From Curtobacterium pusillum (GTDB taxonomy: Bacteria; Actinomycetota; Actinomycetes; Actinomycetales; Microbacteriaceae), in contig NZ_VEIY01000002.1 in assembly GCF_007680845.1 (NCBI RefSeq), positions 302,217 through 366,216 of the forward strand: a stretch of DNA of 64,000 bases, read 5' to 3'. A model generated the notes under the pieces. It was not told the DNA's origin. It searched no databases and saw nothing but the letters and a program-made list of their open reading frames with translations. Below, piece by piece: positions 25,938 to 34,231 of the stretch. Both the position numbers and the translations under genes were made by a program. Each line of letters starts with the position of its first letter. Positions within the stretch are counted from its first letter, which is position 1.

Positions 25938-25975
25938 CGGAACGCCCTTCCGGAACTATACGGAACAGCTTTCCG
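25938..25975. promoter_or_regulatory. twin operators CGGAA-N5-TTCCG between the reductase and TetR genes
   Basis: Two perfect 15-bp inverted repeats (25938-25952 and 25961-25975) with the same arms and different centres are spaced 23 bases apart. Two dimers of the divergent TetR protein binding on about the same DNA face is the likely reading. Confidence 0.65.
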
Positions 25976-26004
25976 TTTACGCAAGACCCGAACGAGGAGG
26001 ATCC

Positions 26005-26550
26005 GTGCGCGCCGACGCCCGACGCAACGCCGATGCACTCACCGACGCAGCGAAGGCCGTCTTCGCGACCGACGGCGTCGACGCCCCGGCGAAGGTCATC
26101 GCGGACCGGGCCGGGGTCGGGGTCGGCACGCTCTACCGGCACTTCCCGCAGCGCTCCGACCTCGTCGTCGCGGTGTTCCAGCGGGCCGTCGACGCCACTG
26201 CCGCGGCTGCCGACGAGCTCGCCGGCACCGAGGCCCCGGACGAGGCCCTCGCCCGCTGGCTGCAGCGATTCACCGAGTTCGTCGCGACGAAGCGCGGGCT
26301 CGCGGCCGCGCTGCACTCCGGCGACCCGGCGTTCGAGGCGCTCCCCGCGTACTTCACCGAACGACTCGGCGGTGCGCTCGCGGGGTTGCTCGACGCTGCG
26401 GCAGCGGCGGGGACGATCCGTCCCGACGTGGACGCGCCCCAGCTCCTGCACGCGGTCGCGAACCTGTGCCACGGGGCACCGTCCGCCGAGCAGAGCCAGG
26501 TCCTGGTCGGACTCCTGGTCGACGGGATGCGGTACCGGGCAGCCGCCTGA
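26005..26550 (+). CDS. TetR-family transcriptional repressor
   Basis: The 181-residue protein has the N-terminal HTH (ALTDAAKAVFATDGVDAPAKVIADRAGVGVGTLYRHFPQRSDL, recognised in pieces, residues about 10-52) and a variable helical ligand domain. The GTG start has GAGGAGG 4 bases upstream. Divergent placement and the shared intergenic operators suggest it represses itself and the reductase gene. The inducer is unknown. Its stop is 3 bases from the stop of the convergent LysR gene. Confidence 0.9.
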   Translation: MRADARRNADALTDAAKAVFATDGVDAPAKVIADRAGVGVGTLYRHFPQRSDLVVAVFQRAVDATAAAADELAGTEAPDEALARWLQRFTEFVATKRGLAAALHSGDPAFEALPAYFTERLGGALAGLLDAAAAAGTIRPDVDAPQLLHAVANLCHGAPSAEQSQVLVGLLVDGMRYRAAA

Positions 26551-26553
26551 GCG

Positions 26554-27462
26554 TCAGACCGCCGGGTGGAGCCGTTCGCCCGCGACCGTCCGGACCGCCT
26601 CGGTCACGCGCTCGAGCAGCGGCGACGCCAGGTTCCAGCGCTGCCACCAGAGTGCGACGTCCGCACGGCGCCCCGGCGTGAGTTCGACGAGCTCGCCGCG
26701 GTCGAGGGCGTCGAGGCACTGCGCTTCGGGGAGCATCCCCCACCCGAAGCCGAGCGAGACCGCCCGCGCGAAGTCCGCCGACGTCGGGACGAAGTGCCGC
26801 GGGCCCGCCGGAGCGTGTCCGAGCACCCGGCGCAGGTAGCCCTGCTGCAGGTCGTCGTCGCGGTCGTAGTCCACCAGCGGCACCCGGTCGAGCATCCCGA
26901 GCATCCGACGTTCGGTGTCGACGCCGGCCAGGTAGCGCCGGACGAACGCCGGCGAGGCCACCGCGCGGTACCGGTCGACGCCGAGCGGGACGGACGAGCA
27001 GCCCTGCACCGGGTCGGCCTCGGCGGTGACCGCCGCCATGACGGTGCCGGCACGGAGGAGCTCGGCGGTGCGGTCCTGGTCCTCGCGGTGGAGGTCGAAC
27101 ACCACCTCGGTGTCCGCCCGGACCAGTGCCAACGCGTCGAGGAACCAGGTGCTCAGCGAGTCGGCGTTCACCGCGAGGGGGATGGACGGCACCACCGAGT
27201 CACCGCCGCCGAGCGCTCGTGCCGTCTCCTCGTCGAGCAGCTGCGCCTGGCGGGCGTGCCGGAGGACGACCTCGCCGTCGGGCGTCGGCCGGACCGGGGT
27301 CGTCCGTCGGAGCAGGACCCGCCCGACCTGCTGCTCCATCGACTTGATCCGCTGCGACACGGCGGACGGGGTGACCGACAGCGCTCGGGCTGCGGCGTCG
27401 AACGTGCCGTGGTCGACCGCGGCGAGGAGGGTCTCGAGGTGTTCACGCTGCAGACCGGGCAT
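26554..27462 (-). CDS. lysG: LysR-family regulator, ArgP/LysG type
   Basis: The 302-residue protein has an N-terminal HTH (LETLLAAVDHGTFDAAARALSVTPSAVSQRI region) with the ArgP-type continuation KSMEQQVGRVLLRRT. The effector domain has SIPLAVNADSLSTWFLDAL, characteristic of ArgP/LysG. LysG activates lysE export when Lys or Arg accumulates; the divergent LysE gene fits this pairing. The ATG at 27462 was chosen over longer frames because the HTH starts there. Confidence 0.88.
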   Translation of the reverse strand: MPGLQREHLETLLAAVDHGTFDAAARALSVTPSAVSQRIKSMEQQVGRVLLRRTTPVRPTPDGEVVLRHARQAQLLDEETARALGGGDSVVPSIPLAVNADSLSTWFLDALALVRADTEVVFDLHREDQDRTAELLRAGTVMAAVTAEADPVQGCSSVPLGVDRYRAVASPAFVRRYLAGVDTERRMLGMLDRVPLVDYDRDDDLQQGYLRRVLGHAPAGPRHFVPTSADFARAVSLGFGWGMLPEAQCLDALDRGELVELTPGRRADVALWWQRWNLASPLLERVTEAVRTVAGERLHPAV

Positions 27463-27531
27463 GCAGCTGAGCTTACGGCGCAACAGGAACGTGAGCTGTA
27501 CTGCATGTCGCGCCGCCCGTACGGTCGACCC

Positions 27532-28413
27532 GTGACCGTTCTGCTCCCCCTGCTCGCCGGCCTCGGCACCGGCCTCGCGCTGATCGTCGCCATCGGCGTC
27601 CAGAACACCTACCTGCTCCGGCTCGCCGTGAGTGCCGGGCTGCGGGTCGTCGCAGCGGCGGTCGTGGTGTGCGCGGTGTCGGACGCGGTCCTCATCCTCG
27701 CCGGGGTACTCGGCGTCGGGGTCGTGGTCGAGCGGTTCCCGGTGGCGCTCCTCGTGATCCGGTTCGTCGGTGCCGCGTTCCTCATCACGTACGGCGTGCT
27801 GGCGGCGCGGCGGGCACTCCGGCCGACGGGCGACACGATGCGGGTCGAGTCCGAGTCCGAGTCCGAGGTCGGCTCCGAGGTCGAGTCCGGCGCCGCCGAC
27901 GACGGCGTCCCCGTGCCCGTGCCGGGTGCGACGACCGGGCGCGCCTCCGCGTCCGCGCCCACCTCCGCGTCCGCGCCCGCGCCCGCGCCTGCCTCCGTGA
28001 CCACCGGCGGGACGGGCGGGACGGACGCGACCACCGCCCTGGACGCCACCACGTCGTCCGTCCCGGCGGCGGGGCGGGGTCGCACCGCGCCTCCCGGCAG
28101 TGCACCGGAGCCACGCACAGTCACGATGCGCGCCGCGGTCCTGACCATGCTCGTCTTCACGTGGGCGAACCCGCACGTGTACCTCGACACGCTGGTGTTC
28201 CTCGGGTCCGTCGCGAACCAGCAGGGCGTCGACGACCGCTGGTGGTGGACCGCCGGGGCCGTCGCCGCGAGCTGCATCTGGTTCGGGGCGCTGGGCTTCG
28301 GCGGGCGGCTGCTCCGGCCGTTGTTCGCGAAGCCGGGCACCTGGCGGGTGTTCGACGGCGTCGTCGCCGTGGTGATGCTGGGGTTCGGCGTGGCGCTCGT
28401 GCTCGGGGTGTGA
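27532..28413 (+). CDS. lysE: LysE-family basic amino acid exporter with an inserted cytoplasmic loop
   Basis: The protein exports Lys/Arg. GTG at 27532 starts VTVLLPLLAGLGTGLALIVAIGVQN, the LysE opening. TACGGT lies 6 bases upstream, so the mRNA is probably leaderless; the ATG at 27505 is not needed. LysE proteins are about 200-235 residues; this one has 293. The extra residues (about 105-200) are Ser/Glu repeats, then Ala/Pro/Ser/Thr/Gly, lying between helices 3 and 4. The C-terminal FTWANPHVYLDTLVFLGS motif is intact. A dispersed GGAGGCGCGG element lies in the insertion. Confidence 0.88.
   Translation: MTVLLPLLAGLGTGLALIVAIGVQNTYLLRLAVSAGLRVVAAAVVVCAVSDAVLILAGVLGVGVVVERFPVALLVIRFVGAAFLITYGVLAARRALRPTGDTMRVESESESEVGSEVESGAADDGVPVPVPGATTGRASASAPTSASAPAPAPASVTTGGTGGTDATTALDATTSSVPAAGRGRTAPPGSAPEPRTVTMRAAVLTMLVFTWANPHVYLDTLVFLGSVANQQGVDDRWWWTAGAVAASCIWFGALGFGGRLLRPLFAKPGTWRVFDGVVAVVMLGFGVALVLGV
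28084..28098 (-). repeat. dispersed GGAGGCGCGG element inside the lysE insertion
   Basis: Read in frame as TAPPG near the end of the low-complexity loop. Confidence 0.6.
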
Positions 28414-28451
28414 CGGGGCGGCGGTCGGTCGCGCGCAGGACACCACGGAAC

Positions 28452-28500
28452 GGACACAGCACCGCGCAGATGCACGGTGCTGTGTCCGGAACCTGGTTCC
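28452..28500. repeat. palindromic element, copy 1 (between convergent lysE and permease genes)
   Basis: GGACACAGCACCG and its exact complement enclose a 10-base loop, followed by the self-complementary GGAACCTGGTTCC. A fuller copy is at 34844-34905; the 10-base loop is inverted relative to it. Probably also a bidirectional terminator. Confidence 0.8.
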
Positions 28501-28543
28501 GGCGGGGGCGGGGGCGGGGGCGGGGCCGGCGCCGCGCCGCGCG

Positions 28544-30019
28544 CTACCGCAGCGCCTGGCCGACGCGGCTGTGCCGGCGGCTGTAGCCGAAGTACACGAT
28601 GAAGCCGATCACGAGCCAGATGACGAACCGGAGCCAGGTCTCCACCTCGAGGTTCAGCATCAGCCAGAAGCACAGCACCGCCGAGACGATCGGCAGCACG
28701 GGCGAGAACGGCACCCGGAAGGCCCGCGGCGCGTCCGGACGAGTGCGACGCAGCACCACGATCCCGATCGACACCAGCACGAAGGCCGACAGCGTGCCGA
28801 TGTTGATCATGCCCTCGAGCTTGTCGACCGCGGTGAACCCGGCGAGGAAGGCCACCACGACGCCGGCACCGACCTGCACGCGCACGGGCGTCTGCGTCTT
28901 CGCGTTCGTCTTCGAGAACCAACGCGGCAGGAGCCCGTCGCGGCTCATCGAGAAGACGATGCGCGACAGCCCGAGGAGCAGCACCATGACCACCGTCGTC
29001 AGGCCGATCAGGGAGCCGATCGCGATGATCCCGGCCGCCCAGGGCAGCCCGACGATGTCGAAGGCCGACGCGAGGGACGGCGCGTCCTCCTGCGCGAGGC
29101 GCTGGTACGAGACCATGCCGGTGATGACGACGCTCACGCCGACGTAGAGCAGCGTCACGATGCCCAGGCCGATGAAGATGCCGCGGGGCAGGGTCTTCTG
29201 CGGGTTCTCGGTCTCCTCGGCGCTGGTCGCGACGACGTCGAAGCCGATGAACGCGAAGAAGACCAGCGACGCAGCGGCGAGCAGGCCGAAGACGCCGTAC
29301 TGCGCGGGCTCCGAGCCGGTGAACCAAGACACGAGGGACTGGGTCCAGACGCTGCCCTCCGAGCCGCGGGCGGGCTGGGCCGGCGGGATGAACGGGCTGA
29401 AGTTCGCGGCCTTGACGAAGAACGCACCGGCGACGATGACGAACACGACGATCGCGACCTTGATGATCGTGATGACGGCGGAGACGCGGGACGACAGGCG
29501 GGTGCCGAACGCGAGCAGCACCGTGAAGATGCCGACGATGAGCACGGGCCCCCAGGTGAAGCCGATCGGGCCGATCGCGATCTCGGACGGCAGCTGCACG
29601 CCGAACACGTCGAACGCGGTGCTGAGGTAGATCCCCCAGTACTTCGCGATGACCGCGCTCGCGGTGAGCGTCTCGAGGATGAGGTCCCACCCGACGATCC
29701 AGGCCAGCAACTCGCCCATCGTCGCGTAGGTGAACGTGTACGCGGAGCCGGCGACCGGGATCGTCGACGCGAACTCGGCGTAGCACATGATCGCCAGCCC
29801 GCAGGTGACGGCGGCGAGCAGGAACGAGACGATGACGCCGGGCCCGGCGAAGTTCGCCGCGGCGTTCGCGCCGACCGAGAAGATGCCCGCGCCGACCGCG
29901 ACCGCGATCCCCATCGCCGCGATGTCGAAGGTCCCCAGCGACCGCTTGAGCGACCGCCCCTTCTCTTCCGAGTCGGCCAGCGAGGCCTCGATGGACTTGA
30001 TGCGGAGCTTCGGTGCCAT
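28544..30019 (-). CDS. cationic amino acid transporter (APC superfamily, YfnA/CAT type)
   Basis: The 491-residue permease has about 12 membrane segments and the CAT-type N-terminus (SLKRSLGTFDIAAMGIAVAVGAGIFSVG, with the substrate-binding GAGIF turn). It also has the AGSAYTFTY and AFIGFDVVATSAEETENPQK motifs. The likely role is uptake of cationic or neutral amino acids. Its position after the LysE exporter, though convergent, makes an amino acid neighbourhood. A probable promoter with a palindrome lies 40 bases upstream. Confidence 0.9.
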   Translation of the reverse strand: MAPKLRIKSIEASLADSEEKGRSLKRSLGTFDIAAMGIAVAVGAGIFSVGANAAANFAGPGVIVSFLLAAVTCGLAIMCYAEFASTIPVAGSAYTFTYATMGELLAWIVGWDLILETLTASAVIAKYWGIYLSTAFDVFGVQLPSEIAIGPIGFTWGPVLIVGIFTVLLAFGTRLSSRVSAVITIIKVAIVVFVIVAGAFFVKAANFSPFIPPAQPARGSEGSVWTQSLVSWFTGSEPAQYGVFGLLAAASLVFFAFIGFDVVATSAEETENPQKTLPRGIFIGLGIVTLLYVGVSVVITGMVSYQRLAQEDAPSLASAFDIVGLPWAAGIIAIGSLIGLTTVVMVLLLGLSRIVFSMSRDGLLPRWFSKTNAKTQTPVRVQVGAGVVVAFLAGFTAVDKLEGMINIGTLSAFVLVSIGIVVLRRTRPDAPRAFRVPFSPVLPIVSAVLCFWLMLNLEVETWLRFVIWLVIGFIVYFGYSRRHSRVGQALR

Positions 30020-30057
30020 GGGGTGGTTCCCGTCATCGGCTGGCGGCGGACCACGAG

Positions 30058-30075
30058 AGGTTACTGGTGTACCAG
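30058..30075 (-). promoter_or_regulatory. -10 box and palindrome upstream of the permease
   Basis: On the minus strand TAACCT (30063-30058) directly follows CTGGT-AC-ACCAG, a perfect 12-bp inverted repeat, a candidate operator. The transcript leader would be about 30 bases. Confidence 0.4.
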
Positions 30076-30099
30076 CCCGGCACGCAAACAGCGTGGATG

Positions 30100-30119
30100 G
30101 ACGGGAGGCGCGGCTCGCC
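30100..30119 (+). repeat. dispersed GGAGGCGCGG element, intergenic copy
   Basis: GACGGGAGGCGCGGCTCGCC ends directly at the HAD gene stop (30120). Confidence 0.7.
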
Positions 30120-30992
30120 TCAGGCGGTCCGGCGCCAGTCCGCCAGGAACCGCGCTCCGGCCTCGTCGTGGATCACGCCGTCGGGTGCGGTGAGCACCGG
30201 GTACGGCGTGACCGGGACGCCGTCCGAGGGACGGACGTCCACGTGCGCCACGTCGTGCCCCTGCGCGTGCAGCCAGTCCGCCATCGCGTAGTCGCTCCGG
30301 GAGTCGCCCATCGTGCGCCAGGCCAGCGGCAGCTCGCCGTCCTGGGCGAGGAGCTCGAGGGAGCGCTCGGCCCCCATGTCCTTGCCGCTGCGGGCCGACT
30401 CGACGTCCGTGGAGATGATCGTCGGGTCGATCCGCCACTGCACCGCGCCGGCGGCGTCGGGACGGACGTCGTCGAGCCGGCGGACGCCGAGCCCGCGGCG
30501 TTCGAGGGCGGCCATCGCCTTCCGGTCGAACTCCGGCTGACGGGCGAGGTAGGTCGCGTTCGGCACCTCGACGCGCTGCTCGATCGACACCATCGCGCGC
30601 TTCGTCTCGTCGAAGAAGACCAGGTCGGCGTACTCGTCGCGCACCAGCTCGCGCATCTCGTCGGCGTAGTCGCGGGGCAGCGCGAGGTCCTCGGCGACGG
30701 TCAGCTCGCCCATGCCGCCCTCGTACTGCGGGCCGATCGAGCACCACACGGCGCCCTTCTCGCACACGGCGTGCACGCGGCCGCCCGCCGCGAGGCCTCC
30801 GGCGAGCAGCGGGCCGACGACCTCGGACCGGATGAAGGCGTCGCTCCGGCCCGTGTTGAACACCACCGGGATGCCCTCCGCGGCGAGCGCCACGAGGTCC
30901 TCGACGATCCTCGGGATCGCGATCGTGCGGGAGACCGGGCTCGCGATGGGGCCGTCGACGTCGAGCAGGAGACCGAGGCGGGGTGCGTTCAC
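30120..30992 (-). CDS. HAD-superfamily (IIB-like) hydrolase
   Basis: The 290-residue protein has motif I LLLDVDGPIASP (catalytic Asp pair), motif II VVFNTGR, and a late GDSRSDYAMADWL motif with the acidic Mg ligands. A large cap domain lies between. Fold type resembles sugar-phosphatases of the Cof/SPP class; substrate is not known. GTG at 30992 has AGAGGATGG upstream at good spacing; the ATG at 31001 is too close to it. Confidence 0.8.
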   Translation of the reverse strand: MNAPRLGLLLDVDGPIASPVSRTIAIPRIVEDLVALAAEGIPVVFNTGRSDAFIRSEVVGPLLAGGLAAGGRVHAVCEKGAVWCSIGPQYEGGMGELTVAEDLALPRDYADEMRELVRDEYADLVFFDETKRAMVSIEQRVEVPNATYLARQPEFDRKAMAALERRGLGVRRLDDVRPDAAGAVQWRIDPTIISTDVESARSGKDMGAERSLELLAQDGELPLAWRTMGDSRSDYAMADWLHAQGHDVAHVDVRPSDGVPVTPYPVLTAPDGVIHDEAGARFLADWRRTA

Positions 30993-31022
30993 GACGACCA
31001 TCCTCTCGCAGTCGCTCGGTGG

Positions 31023-31841
31023 TCAGCGCCGCGCCGCGGTCCGGGTGGCGAGCCGGGCGAGGAGGCGGCCGATCGCCTCCGGGTCGGGGACGTGGCCCTG
31101 GCCGGGCACCTCCAGGTACTCCGAGCCCGGGACCGCCTCGACGAGCGCCCGAGCCGCGCGGCGCATCCACTCGAGTCCGTCGCCGCCGGCAGCGACGAGG
31201 ACGGGGACGCCGACGGCCGCTGCGACCCGCTCCGGTATCGCGAGGCCGTTGAGCACGCGCACGTCACGGCTCAGCACGTGCGCATCCACCACGAGGGACC
31301 GCCACAGCCCGCCCTTCAGCCGGAGCGCCGTGATCTGCCCCATCGGGACGCCGAGCACGTGCGCGAGGAAGGCCCGCACGGCATGGGCGCGTCGACCACC
31401 CGCGACGTGTTCGTCGAGCACGTCGGCGAACACGACGTCGTCGACGTGGGGGTCGACGCTCGCGCGGTACGGCGGCTCCCAGAGCACCGCGGCGTCGAGC
31501 GGCACCCCACCGGCGAGGCCGTGGAGCACCACCCCGGCGCCGACGCACACGCCGAGCGCCGTCACGGGACCCTCGATGCTCGCGACGACCGCGGCGAGGT
31601 CCTCGACTTCGCGCCCGATCGTCCACGGCTCGGTGTCACCGCTCGCACCGCGGCCGCGTCGGTCGTACGTGACGACCCGGTGGCGGTCGCGCAGCCCGGC
31701 GGTGAGCCCGGTCAGGAACGGTGAGCCGTGGTGGTCGAAGGCTCCGCCGACGACGACGAGCGTCGGGCCGGTCCCCGCGTCGGAGACGGCGATGGCCGTT
31801 CCGTCGGCGGAGACGACCGTGCGGTCGACGTGCTGGTGCAT
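31023..31841 (-). CDS. alpha/beta hydrolase with Cys in the nucleophile position
   Basis: The 272-residue protein has the alpha/beta hydrolase order: a VVVGGAFDHHGSP oxyanion region, RRGRGASGDT after strand 4, a nucleophile elbow, an AAGGDG Asp strand, and the His in VPGQGHVPDP. The elbow reads GVCVGAG, so Cys99 replaces the usual Ser of GXSXG. Cys nucleophiles occur in dienelactone hydrolases. Activity and substrate are unknown. It lies 30 bases upstream of the HAD gene on the same strand. Confidence 0.82.
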   Translation of the reverse strand: MHQHVDRTVVSADGTAIAVSDAGTGPTLVVVGGAFDHHGSPFLTGLTAGLRDRHRVVTYDRRGRGASGDTEPWTIGREVEDLAAVVASIEGPVTALGVCVGAGVVLHGLAGGVPLDAAVLWEPPYRASVDPHVDDVVFADVLDEHVAGGRRAHAVRAFLAHVLGVPMGQITALRLKGGLWRSLVVDAHVLSRDVRVLNGLAIPERVAAAVGVPVLVAAGGDGLEWMRRAARALVEAVPGSEYLEVPGQGHVPDPEAIGRLLARLATRTAARR

Positions 31842-32003
31842 GGAGTCCTCGTGGGAGTGGCGCGACCGGCGACGGTGGCTGCGTCAGGTCCTTCGGGACG
31901 GGCCGGACAGGGTCGGTGCTCTCGAGCATGACAGCACCGGGCCGGGCCGTCGACACCCGCAACCAGGGGGAGAACACCGGGTCGCGGCGACTCGTCAGCC
32001 AGA

Positions 32004-32516
32004 TCAGACGAGGGCTGTCGTCCCGACCGACTCCCGCTCCAGGAGCGCCCGCTTGATGTCGAGCCCCCAGGCGAACCCGCCGAGCGTCCCGTCCGTCCGG
32101 AGCACCCGGTGGCACGGCACGAACAGCGCCGGAGCGTTCCGCGCACAGACGCTCGCGGCCGCCCGGATGGCGTCCGGTCGGCCCATCGCGACGGCGAACT
32201 CGGTGTACGTGAGGACCGCACCTGCGGGGATGCGACGCAGCTGCCGCCACCCCTCGTTGAAGAGCTCGGTGCCGAACTGCCGCACCGGCACCTGCATGGC
32301 GTGCTCGACGTCGCCGGCGTAGAAGGCGTCGACGGCATCGGCCGAGGCCACGGTGCCGTCCGTGACGCGCTCGGGCCGGTGCTTCGCGGCGAGGCGCGCG
32401 AGGATGCGTTCGGCGGAGTCCGTCCACCCGGACGCGAGGACGCGGCCCTGCGCGTCCTCGAGCACGGTGAAGGGTCCGTCGGGGGTGTCCAGCGTCTGGA
32501 TCGTTGCGTCGGTCAT
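32004..32516 (-). CDS. ogt: methylated-DNA--protein-cysteine methyltransferase
   Basis: The 170-residue suicide enzyme removes alkyl groups from O6-alkylguanine. The active site VPCHRVL has Cys135, and the DNA-binding YTEFAVAMGRPDAIRAAASVCARNA helix-turn-helix precedes it. The ATG overlaps the stop of the Ada-AlkA gene by 4 bases, so the two repair proteins are made together. Length is normal for an Ogt without the Ada regulatory half, which is supplied by the upstream gene. Confidence 0.95.
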   Translation of the reverse strand: MTDATIQTLDTPDGPFTVLEDAQGRVLASGWTDSAERILARLAAKHRPERVTDGTVASADAVDAFYAGDVEHAMQVPVRQFGTELFNEGWRQLRRIPAGAVLTYTEFAVAMGRPDAIRAAASVCARNAPALFVPCHRVLRTDGTLGGFAWGLDIKRALLERESVGTTALV

Positions 32517-34096
32517 CGTTCGTCCTTCCGCGCGGCCGGAGCCGCCGTCCGAGCGGCCTGGGCCGCGGGTTCCATGTGCGCCGCTCCGGCCGTCGCGATC
32601 GCGCGGTCGATGATCGGTCGCCAGCAGTGCATAGTCAGGTAGCTCCGCCACGGGGCCACCTGCTCCGACCATAGGGAGAGCTCGCGCGCCGTACCGGGCA
32701 ACCCGAGTTCCTGTGCACCGTTCCGCACGGCGAGGTCGCTGTGGAGGAACACGTCCGGGTGGTGGCGGACCCGGAGTGCGACGTAGTCGGCCGTCCAGGG
32801 CCCGATGCCCTTCACCGCGAGGAGTCCGGCGCGGAGGTCCTCGAGCGACTGCCCGCCGTCCACGACGAGCGACCCGTCCGCGAGCGCCGCAGCCGCGCGG
32901 ACGATGGTGTCCACCCGGGCGGCGGGCCCGCGGAGGACGTCCCGTCCGTGCTCGGCGATGACCGCGGCGGAGGGGAACAACCGGCCCTCGGGCATGATCG
33001 CGGCGTCCACGGGCGTCCCGAGCGCCGCGACGAGCCGGGTCTGCGCGGTGCGGGCCGCCGCGACGGACACCTGCTGGCCGATGAGGGTCCGGAACAGGGT
33101 CTCGTGCGGGTCCACCGCCCCCGGCAACCGGATCCCGGGGACCCGGGCGACCGCGTCGGCGAGCGCCGGGACCGCACCGAGTACCGCGTCCACGGCGACC
33201 GGGTCGGCGTCGAGGTCGAAGAACGACCGCACCCGCGCCACGAGCGTCGGCAGGTCGGACAGGTCCGTGACCCGCACGAGCAGGTCGATCCCGGTCCCCC
33301 GGCCGGCCGCGTCGGGGCCGGCGGCCGACGCGCTGAAGCGAGCCGCGCCTCCAGGAAGGTCGAGCAACCGCCCGTAGGACGTGACCCGACCCGTGTCGTC
33401 CGTGCCCACGTGCTCCATGCCCGGCAGGGCGTGCATCGCGTGCCAGTCGAGGAGGCCCTGCACGTCGAAGGGCGCTCGCGCCGGCAGGTGCACGTGCAGG
33501 GCGCCGTCGGCGACGGGCCGGAGGACGCGGCGTGCGCGCAGCTCGGTCGGGGTGACCGCGAAGACCTCGCGGACGGTGTCGTTGAACTGTCGGACGCTCG
33601 CGAAGCCGGCGGCGAACGCGACGTCCGCGATCGGCAGGTCCGACGACGTCAGCAGGGTCCGCGCCGTCTGCGCCCGGTGCGCCCGGCTGAGCGCCTTCGG
33701 GCCGGCGCCGAGCTCGGCGGTCATGATCCGGTTGAGTTGCCGTTCGGAGTAGCCGACCCGGGCAGCGAGCCCGGGGACGCCGTCGCGCTCGACGACGCCG
33801 TCGAGGACGAGGCGCATGGCGCGTCCGGCGACGTCCTCGCGCAGGTCCCACTCGGGGCTGCCCGGGGTCGCCTCCGGCAGGCAGCGCTTGCAGGCGCGGA
33901 AGCCGGCCAGGTGCGCGGCGGCGCTGGTGCGGTAGAAGGTGACCCCGGACTCGCGCGGCGTCCTGGCGGGGCACGACGGGCGGCAGTAGATGCCGGTGGA
34001 GTGCACGGCGGTGACGAACTGGCCGTCGAACCGGGAGTCGCGCGAGGCGACGACGCGGTAGCGCTCGGCGTGCAGCGCGTCCGGTGCGGTGGGCAT
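32513..34096 (-). CDS. Ada-type regulator fused to AlkA DNA-3-methyladenine glycosylase
   Basis: The 527-residue protein has three parts. Residues 1-80 are the Ada methyl-phosphotriester zinc domain (Cys38, Cys42, Cys69, Cys72; Cys38 takes the methyl group). Residues about 85-190 are an AraC-type HTH (VGYSERQLNRIM, DVAFAAGFASVRQFND). The rest is AlkA, with helix-hairpin-helix LLAVKGIGPWTADYVALR near residue 435 and the catalytic-Asp region FLHSDLAVR. It senses methylation, activates its own operon and excises alkylated bases. Operon with ogt. Confidence 0.94.
   Translation of the reverse strand: MPTAPDALHAERYRVVASRDSRFDGQFVTAVHSTGIYCRPSCPARTPRESGVTFYRTSAAAHLAGFRACKRCLPEATPGSPEWDLREDVAGRAMRLVLDGVVERDGVPGLAARVGYSERQLNRIMTAELGAGPKALSRAHRAQTARTLLTSSDLPIADVAFAAGFASVRQFNDTVREVFAVTPTELRARRVLRPVADGALHVHLPARAPFDVQGLLDWHAMHALPGMEHVGTDDTGRVTSYGRLLDLPGGAARFSASAAGPDAAGRGTGIDLLVRVTDLSDLPTLVARVRSFFDLDADPVAVDAVLGAVPALADAVARVPGIRLPGAVDPHETLFRTLIGQQVSVAAARTAQTRLVAALGTPVDAAIMPEGRLFPSAAVIAEHGRDVLRGPAARVDTIVRAAAALADGSLVVDGGQSLEDLRAGLLAVKGIGPWTADYVALRVRHHPDVFLHSDLAVRNGAQELGLPGTARELSLWSEQVAPWRSYLTMHCWRPIIDRAIATAGAAHMEPAAQAARTAAPAARKDER
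33342..33355 (-). repeat. dispersed GGAGGCGCGG element inside ada-alkA
   Basis: On the coding strand CCTGGAGGCGCGGC is read as PGGAA. Confidence 0.65.
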
Positions 34097-34204
34097 GACC
34101 CCAGCCTGACACGCGTCACCGACAACGACTGGCGGGAATCAGACAGGGCAGCCCGGCGCGTTCCGACGCGCGCGCGGCCCGCGGGCGGACGGGTGGGCGG
34201 GACG

Positions 34205-34220
34205 GACTGGAGGCGCGGCT
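34205..34220 (+). repeat. dispersed GGAGGCGCGG element touching the MOSC promoter
   Basis: GACTGGAGGCGCGGCT; its last T is the first base of the -10 box. Confidence 0.7.
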
Positions 34221-34225
34221 AGCGT
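34220..34225 (+). promoter_or_regulatory. -10 box (TAGCGT) for leaderless MOSC transcript
   Basis: TAGCGT is followed by 6 bases and the ATG at 34232. Confidence 0.6.
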
Positions 34226-34231
34226 GGGTGC

